Below are positions 57,900 through 64,000 of a stretch of DNA of 64,000 nt, piece after piece. Source of the stretch: Thinopyrum elongatum (Eukaryota > Streptophyta > Magnoliopsida > Poales > Poaceae); NCBI GenBank assembly GCA_011799875.1, contig JAAAXO010000129.1:63998-127997 (forward strand). The letters are read 5' to 3'. Below the pieces are notes generated by a model. That model was not told where the DNA came from, searched no databases, and worked only from the letters and a program-made list of their open reading frames with translations. The stretch's first letter is position 1, and each line of letters starts with the position of its first letter. A program made the position numbers and the translations under genes.

Positions 57900-59993
57900 T
57901 GGATAAGGAATCTGCACTGTCAAGTGGGGTGTTTGGACAAAATCAAGTTGCACTCATCATCTTTCTTCGTGAGGTGGCACACGTACCACAGCGACATCCT
58001 GGCCCGACTGGTCCTTGATGTTCTTGGGTATCCATGGCCCCTTGGGCTTTCCATTGAACTTTCCTTGGGTATTCACCACTGCAGCTTCAGCCTGGCCTGC
58101 GGCATCAACTTTGCGTTTCTGCTTCCGACTGGGATTTCCGCCCCCAGCGTCGGGTCGACTGTCTTCCCTTTGCCATTACAGATCGGTCTTCTTCTTCGCC
58201 ATTCGCGTACCGAGTGGCTATCTTCATCATCCGATTCAGAGTCATGGTCCCAGAGCGACCAAATTTCAGTGTGAGCTCTCTGTACCATACGCCTTCCTTG
58301 AAAGCGCAGACTGCTTGGTGCTCTGAAACATTCTCCACCAGATGGTGAAATGTAGTACAACGCTGGATGTAATCTCCCAAAGTTTCATTCGGCTTTTGGA
58401 CACAATGTTGCAACTCAGACAGTCCAGCGGGACGCTTGCAAGTGCCTTCAAATGTCTTGATAAACACTCAGGCCAAGTCTTCCAAACAGTAAATGCTAGC
58501 AGGGTCAACTGATTCAACCAGGCCCTAGCTGAGCCTTCAAGCATCAAGGGCAGGTGCTTCATGGCTACTTCATCATTGCCTCTGCCAATCTGCACTGCCA
58601 CTCGGTAATCCACCAACCACGTGTCGGGCTTTGACTCGCCAGTAAACTTGCTCACTCCTGCAGCCAATCTGAAGTTGGGAGGAATCTCAGCAGCTCGAAT
58701 GGCTCTGCTGAAACACTGGGCCCAGAGACGAACGCTCTACTCCCACTCGGTAATCTCTGTCCAAACCTTCTCTGTAGCTCTGCCTGCTGTCGACCAGGCC
58801 GCTGCATGTGGACTGACCTTGCATCAAACCCGGCTCTCGAGGTCGACTGGAATCCTCCTCTCATCGCCGTACGGGCGCCTGTCATCATAACCGCCGGGGC
58901 CGTACGAACCACCCTCGGAGGGGGCATAGGCACTCGACGGCGGTCATCACGGTGGTATCGAGGGTCAAAATGCACGTGGCCTCGACCCAGGTACTGGCCC
59001 TGGCGATAGCCATGATCTTCATGCCGAAGAGGCGATGTTGGGTTGTGTGCCACTGAACTGTGTCTGCCATGACACACCTGCTATAAGTCTGTTGCGCGAC
59101 TGGGAAACAGCCGAGTTCTGTTCTCCGGCCGCCCATGAGCAGTGCCCGAATCTGCTGTAGCCTCTACCAGCCTCGGAACGGGACGGCTGGATCGAATCTG
59201 CATTACGCACAGTTGCTGTGACATTTGGATCGGAGTACGGTATACCTGACACTCATCCTGAGGTCCAGTTGGAACAACTGCCTTTGCCGTCGACTGGAAC
59301 TTGCAATATGTCTGCGGGCATGGTCGTCGTGCTTGCTGAAGATTCCAGGTGCGCATGCTGAGCCAGAGTGGCTACTGCGCGCGCACCTTCAAGGACTGAG
59401 CTTCGGGGTCTCCCCAACGATGGGGGTCTGGGAGAGCTTGATCATTTCTGTGCTGCAGCTCTTCCCTTTGTTCCTAGTGGAGCTTGAGGATAGTACTCAT
59501 CTGGTCGCGCGATGGACCGCCGCTACCACCCCCGCCACGGGGAAAGCCTGGCGCTGCGCTGAGACCAACCATGAGGACTTCCGCCGCGGGCTCATTGCTT
59601 TCGCACTCAGAGAGAGTATCTGAGTGGCCAGTCGACAGATGATCAACAAGCCATAAAGGGACTCATTGGGCTCGATTGCCGCGATTTCAGGTTGGCCGAC
59701 TGACGGGCCACCGCGTGCTTCACACACCGCTGAGGCCGCAGCCACCGGATCGCTTGCGGCGACGGGCAGCGGGAACCGAAGACGCCGCGGGAGCCGACCA
59801 TATTTGAGTCGACGGCTGCCGCGAGACGCTGTAGGACTCTCACGTGGAAGTGCACGCCCCGAAGAATGGGGAGCGCTCGACGTCGAGGGGGGCCTCTTGG
59901 AGCCAAGCTGAATGTCGGCGATGAGGTGACGCGTGCGCGGAGACGGCAGCGACGGGACTCTCGACCCAAAGACAATCCACCGCCGGAAACTAT
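57900..59993 (-). pseudogene. Inverted Tat-Gypsy gag (variant y1)
   Basis: Minus-strand gag with the same marks as units 2 and 3: ATA at the expected start (59993-59991) and the TGA after the EDLA codons (near 58468). The gag domain is about 58660-58260 (KFTGESKPDTWLVDYRVAV, VFIKTFEGTCKRP). It is damaged by more indels than the left-hand copies, especially at 59600-59950. Confidence 0.82.
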
Positions 59994-60058
59994 GTTGACG
60001 AGATCGAAGATGCAACCTCACCAGAAGTTGCTTAGACGCCGCCCTTGGTGGGCGCCAC

Positions 60059-60634
60059 TGTCGTGGGAACGATCTGACAGTAGAGATAGGTACGTAGGAG
60101 AGGGCAATCCTAGCTACGGCGAGGTCGTACACTCGGTTTTACGAGTTCAGGCCCTCCTCGGAGGAGTAACAACACTACGTCTCGACCGGTGCCGCGGAGG
60201 CTTGTTGATTGGAGTGTGTCGTTACAGGAGGAGCGAACCCTGTGCCTGAGGGGAGGGTGGCTTATATAGAGTGCGCCGACCCCTTCCCGTCCTCAGTTAC
60301 ACAAGGTTTCATGAGAGAATAATGGCACGAGTTACTTTATGGTAACGCCCGCATTTAATGAACCTTAAGGCTACAGAGTGATGCCCGACCGTTCCCATTC
60401 AGGGGTGACTTTAGGCCTTCTGTCCTTCGAGTGAATCTTGTCTTCCGAGTGAATAACGACGGTCGAGTGGAATTGGGGTATCCGAGTGGATCCATCGTCG
60501 AGTGGATTGCATCCTGTGAAGATTCCAGTCGGTATCCTCTTTCTATCTTTGTAGGCCTTGGCCTCTTGTGTAGTGTCCTTGGGCAGGGCATGTAGGTCAA
60601 GTCTAGACCCTACCCTAGGTACATGTCATCATCA
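60059..60634 (-). repeat. Tat-Gypsy 5' LTR, inverted copy (variant y1)
   Basis: 576 bp. In minus sense it runs TGATGATGACATG to CCCACGACA, with the TATATAA box at 60262-60268 and the altered PBS just inside (about 60040-60057). Its outer end abuts GTGGGCCAACGCC, the same junction as in the direct units. Confidence 0.87.
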
Positions 60635-62074
60635 GTGGGCCAACGCCAACCGTTTGGGCTGTGGTAGGGAGGCCGAGGACTGGAGCATGCTCACCTGGTC
60701 ATCGACGTGGGTGAGCAGCGGTGCCTCTGGCTCGACACAAAGCCATAGAAGCAAGGGGTTAGGGCATAGAAGAGAGGAGTCGGGGTGGATGATGTGGTGG
60801 GAGATCGGGGTTTTTTGTTTAGGGAAAGCATAGAAGAATGTTTGATTCCTGGGATGGCGTTATGATTTAACTCTGTTTTAGCCATATGATTAGATTCCTT
60901 TATGCGAGGCGACTAATCTCTATGATTTTGATTCATCAAGGGCCAGAATGAAGGGAAAGAGAAAAATGTTTCGTGCAGAGAAAATTTCATGGGAAGAATT
61001 TTGGAAGGAAATTGGATAAAACCAACAGTAAACCATTCGGAGGAGATGTCTATGGTGGAAGGGGATTAACCGGAGTGGAGGTGCGGGGCCAACTGCCCTT
61101 TTAATTATTTTTTGCTGTATGATTTGATTCTTTATGTGGAAGCGAACAAATCTTTGTGATTTTGATTTCAAGGGCCAGAGCGAAGAATTTGAATTGCAAA
61201 GAAAACAAGGCTAATGTAAGTTTTGCACGACGGGCTGATGTACGACTGTGGAGTTCTTGCTTTGCCGAGGAGGCCAACGAAACAGCGCACACTATAGCAT
61301 GATATTCTCTGTAATTTGGTCGATTTATACCCCCCCCCCCCAAAGAAATTTCTTGTAAGCGAGCTGTAAATGACATGGCCATTTGGCCTGATAAAAAAAA
61401 TGCCCGGATGGTATTCCCTCTATGAGAAAAAAGAAAGGTGACTGAACAATCTACCGTAAATGCCCTGATTTAATATTTGTTGCATGCGAGAAAAAAATGA
61501 CGGAGTAATCAAATTAGGATACCCATCTCCGCCAAAAGTGCCAAACACACACGCGTACATAGCTGGAGACCGACAGATTGACTAAAAGCGTAACTTTTTT
61601 GAACTGGAAGTATTAGTAACGTGTGATACACATATATGCATGGTCACTGGTCACCATATCATGCACAAGGAGAACTCAACGCATGGCGACCATTGGTGAA
61701 TCCTTGCCAACTAGTGAATGCAAAGAACATAGACATTGAAGGCTAGGTTTGCAGGAACTCACATTCGGGTCTTGTGCCCAAACACTAATTCCCAGGCTAT
61801 TGTTTTTGCAAAAAAACACTAGTCCTCGGTTCGGGTTTTTTAATTAGGATTATGACAGGTGGACCCGCTTTTGTCACGTGGTGGCATGTTCATCCTCCGA
61901 GCAGTTAGACGGCATCAGACGCCGTGCGCCGGGCCGGTCGAGCCGCTACTGTCAAACCCCCAGAATTGGTACAGCCCACCCCCAGCCCTATTCTCTCTCG
62001 CTCGACTTCTCCCTCTCTGCTCCCACTCGTTCGCCGCGCCCCCCCTCCCACATCTCCGATCGCGCCGCCTCACC
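60635..62074 (+). promoter_or_regulatory. GRF upstream region (rightmost block, y1)
   Basis: Reverse complement of 34549-36010, with C12 at about 61331-61342, the Tekay empty site near 60897-60903 and the C/T-rich leader near 61990-62040. Confidence 0.45.
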
Positions 62075-62399
62075 ATGGTGTCCTGACTGATGACGAAACA
62101 ACGAGAATTCTTACAAGTACCAACTCAGCTTCAGACGACAACATCATCAGGTGAGTTGCAGAGCTAGGGTTAGGGTTAGGGTTTGGATTTGGGGTTTTTA
62201 TGTTGAGCATGATCTGAAGTTTTCTTCCGAAGTCTCTGGCTTTCCTTTGCACGTGCAGACCCCGCTACCACGGATGACTCCAATTTCCAGGGACTACAAC
62301 TGACGTCCTTGTTTTGTGCTGAACACGGAAGACAGCAAGAGGCATGTTGCTTTCGAGGGCATCCTTACTGGCAGGAGGTTCCTTGCTTGTGCTGAGAAG
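62075..62399 (+). pseudogene. GRF-type zinc-finger gene fragment, exons 1-2 (rightmost block)
   Basis: Exon 1 is 62075-62150, five bases shorter than the standard 81 through single-base losses, so out of frame. The donor GTGAGT and telo-box (62165-62185) are present. Exon 2 is 62259-62399, also short by several bases; TGRRF and CAEK remain recognisable as GGCAGGAGGTTCC. It mirrors 34211-34548. Confidence 0.55.
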
Positions 62400-62454
62400 G
62401 TATGTGCCAAACTTGTGCTAATTGGTGTTGTGGACTAATTATTTGATCATCTAT

Positions 62455-62950
62455 TAGTCTTACTCAAGGGTGTGCCTTTATTAGACGGTGAAAATGGCTT
62501 GGTAGATGCTAGACCTTTGTATTTCTGGCACTTATCTCCTTAGTTTGCTCCAAATTGTGGCATCTCCAACGACGTCGTTGTTGACTCCATAGTAAATGAT
62601 CTTGGTGCACTCACATTCGTGAAGTAGCACCAATGCTTTATGGCACATCAGACCCCTATCCTAGAGGTAATATGCTAATAGACGAGTCAACCTTAGGTAT
62701 AGGGGAGGCCTGAACAGTGACATTTCTTGATTTATCAGCTGTGACATGGTCCCCTTATGATGGAAAAACTCCATTAAGATCTGATCCATTGGTAATGATT
62801 GAACCACAAATAGCTGGCAACCACATTATTTGCAAACAGTGTGCTGTTGGATTTAGCTTAGGTATGCCCATTTTTAGTATTTCGCCATAGTGGGTGCCCT
62901 AGCATCCCACCCTAACCATGCGGCACATGTGGAAGCTGATATTGGTAGAA
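62455..62950. repeat. Repeat B (rightmost block, variant a)
   Basis: Reverse complement of 33680-34165. It carries the variant-a CATTTCTTGATTT. Confidence 0.65.
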
Positions 62951-64000
62951 CTTCGCATCAACTGTTAAATTACTGATAAAAATACAAAAAGGTTAGGATG
63001 TATTCCAAGGAAGTTCTCGAGATGTGTACAGCATTATCAGTAGTCACTAATCATAGAAGTTTATAAATTGTACATTATGAAAACTGAAAAAACTAATATT
63101 CAAGCTTGTATGATCCCAAACTCCTGAATAAGGACACATTTTTCTTAAAACACAGAGCGTGAAGAGAGAAACATGCTGACGTAGTGGAGATACAATGAAA
63201 TTATAAGACATGAAAGCTATCCCAATGCCAAACTAAAATTCATCACAAGTCCAGGAAAGGCACAACTAGTTTAAAGTTATATCATCCGATTAAATTTGCA
63301 AGTTACAGTAACAAGTGGTATGCCGAGTTATAACAGGGTTTACTGTGTTCATTCAACAAAAGTTCACTCATCCATTCATTAAGAATAGTGTGTAACACAT
63401 AGAGAATAGAGATCATACTCGAAGCAATCCAGCAACAATCATGGCCTATCATATTTAGTTCAAAATGATCATATGAATTGTAACACCAACATGATTGCAC
63501 ATATACTCAATATCAGAATCCAAAAAAGACTAATTACCATATTAAATATTCAAACAAAAAATAAATCAAGAAGAATTCCTTATAGGGGAGGATTTAACCA
63601 TTTCTCGCGTTTTACTTCGTAGTTCAATCTGACCCACGTGGAAGTTTCAAATGGGTTAATTGATCCAATCTTGCCAAAAGGGTTTGGAAGGAGTCGCACT
63701 TGGCATCACTGAAGAAAGCTTGAGGACGAGCATACTATTTTTCACTTTGAAAACAGATTAGTACCAGTAGTATATGAGGTTTTCATTCACGTTACAGACT
63801 AACTTGTGAAAAAATTAACCTTCATTCTCCCCTTTTAGTTGATCGAAAGTTCTATTTTAGGGTCCCAAAATGAGAACACCACTTTCACGACATGTAGAAA
63901 TCCACTTTTAGGGTCCCAAACGGAAGTACATATAAAAGTGGTAAATGACATCTTTCTTGCTTACTTGGTTGTGTTTAAATGAATGTTCATTGGAAATGCC
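62951..64000. other. AT-rich spacer and edge of repeat A (rightmost block)
   Basis: Reverse complement of about 32591-33679, ending at the window edge at the start of repeat A (GAATGTTCATTGG). No gene seen. Confidence 0.55.

Noticed and set aside
1..64000. CRISPR arrays, bacterial operons, tRNA or rRNA genes
   Set aside because: No short regularly spaced repeats, no cloverleaf or rRNA-like blocks recognised; content is plant repeat DNA.

Overview
The window looks like intergenic heterochromatin of a large-genome grass, probably Triticeae-like. That is an inference from the dense nested Gypsy LTR retrotransposons, the Tekay-type chromovirus with a very GC-rich LTR, and a GRF-type zinc-finger gene fragment of a kind common in grasses. 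There is no bacterial-style gene organisation. I found no RNA genes and no CRISPR array. Nearly every reading frame is broken by single-base indels, so all coding calls are pseudogenes or element remnants.

The main structure is a tandem array of a hybrid unit of about 10.05 kb. Each unit holds (i) an LTR of about 580 bp plus the gag-pol of a Tat-lineage Gypsy element (tRNA-Lys-type PBS, DGGS protease, YMDD reverse transcriptase, second archaeal-type RNase H, integrase), cut just after the catalytic Glu of integrase, and (ii) a non-retroelement block of about 3.8 kb (the GRF block). The GRF block contains two paralogous ~400-bp repeats (A and B), two exons of a GRF-like zinc-finger gene in the opposite orientation with a telo-box in its first intron, and the upstream region of that gene. 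The next LTR follows directly. LTR starts at 15890, 25914 and 36011 give periods of 10,024 and 10,097 bp. Unit 0 (1-15889) is cut by the window edge and carries a nested full-length Tekay chromovirus on the minus strand (4637-15621, 5-bp target duplication). Units 1 and 2 follow at 15890-25913 and 25914-36010. Unit 3 (36011-45816) is interrupted by ~1.27 kb of A-rich low-complexity sequence (40061-41325) and stops inside GRF exon 1.

From about 52030 to the right end the sequence is the reverse complement of 32591-45816: GRF block, inverted Gypsy, LTR at 60059-60634, then another GRF block. The arms are 11.97 kb and 11.96 kb once the A-rich insert is removed. Between them (45817-52029) lie an isolated Gypsy patch (45820-46642), an older diverged GRF block (46643-49330), about 1.4 kb found nowhere else in the window (49331-50690), and an empty (pre-insertion) version of the Gypsy integration site at 50770/50771.

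Inferred order of events: a GRF block existed; a Tat element integrated upstream of its gene; its 3' part was lost and the integrase was fused to a neighbouring GRF block; the chimera spread at the DNA level while already dead (shared loss of the gag start, shared stop codon); an inversion formed; Tekay inserted last. Differences between closest copies are mostly one-base deletions. Unpolished long-read assembly, and possibly assembly-made duplication, therefore has to be excluded before the array is taken as real.
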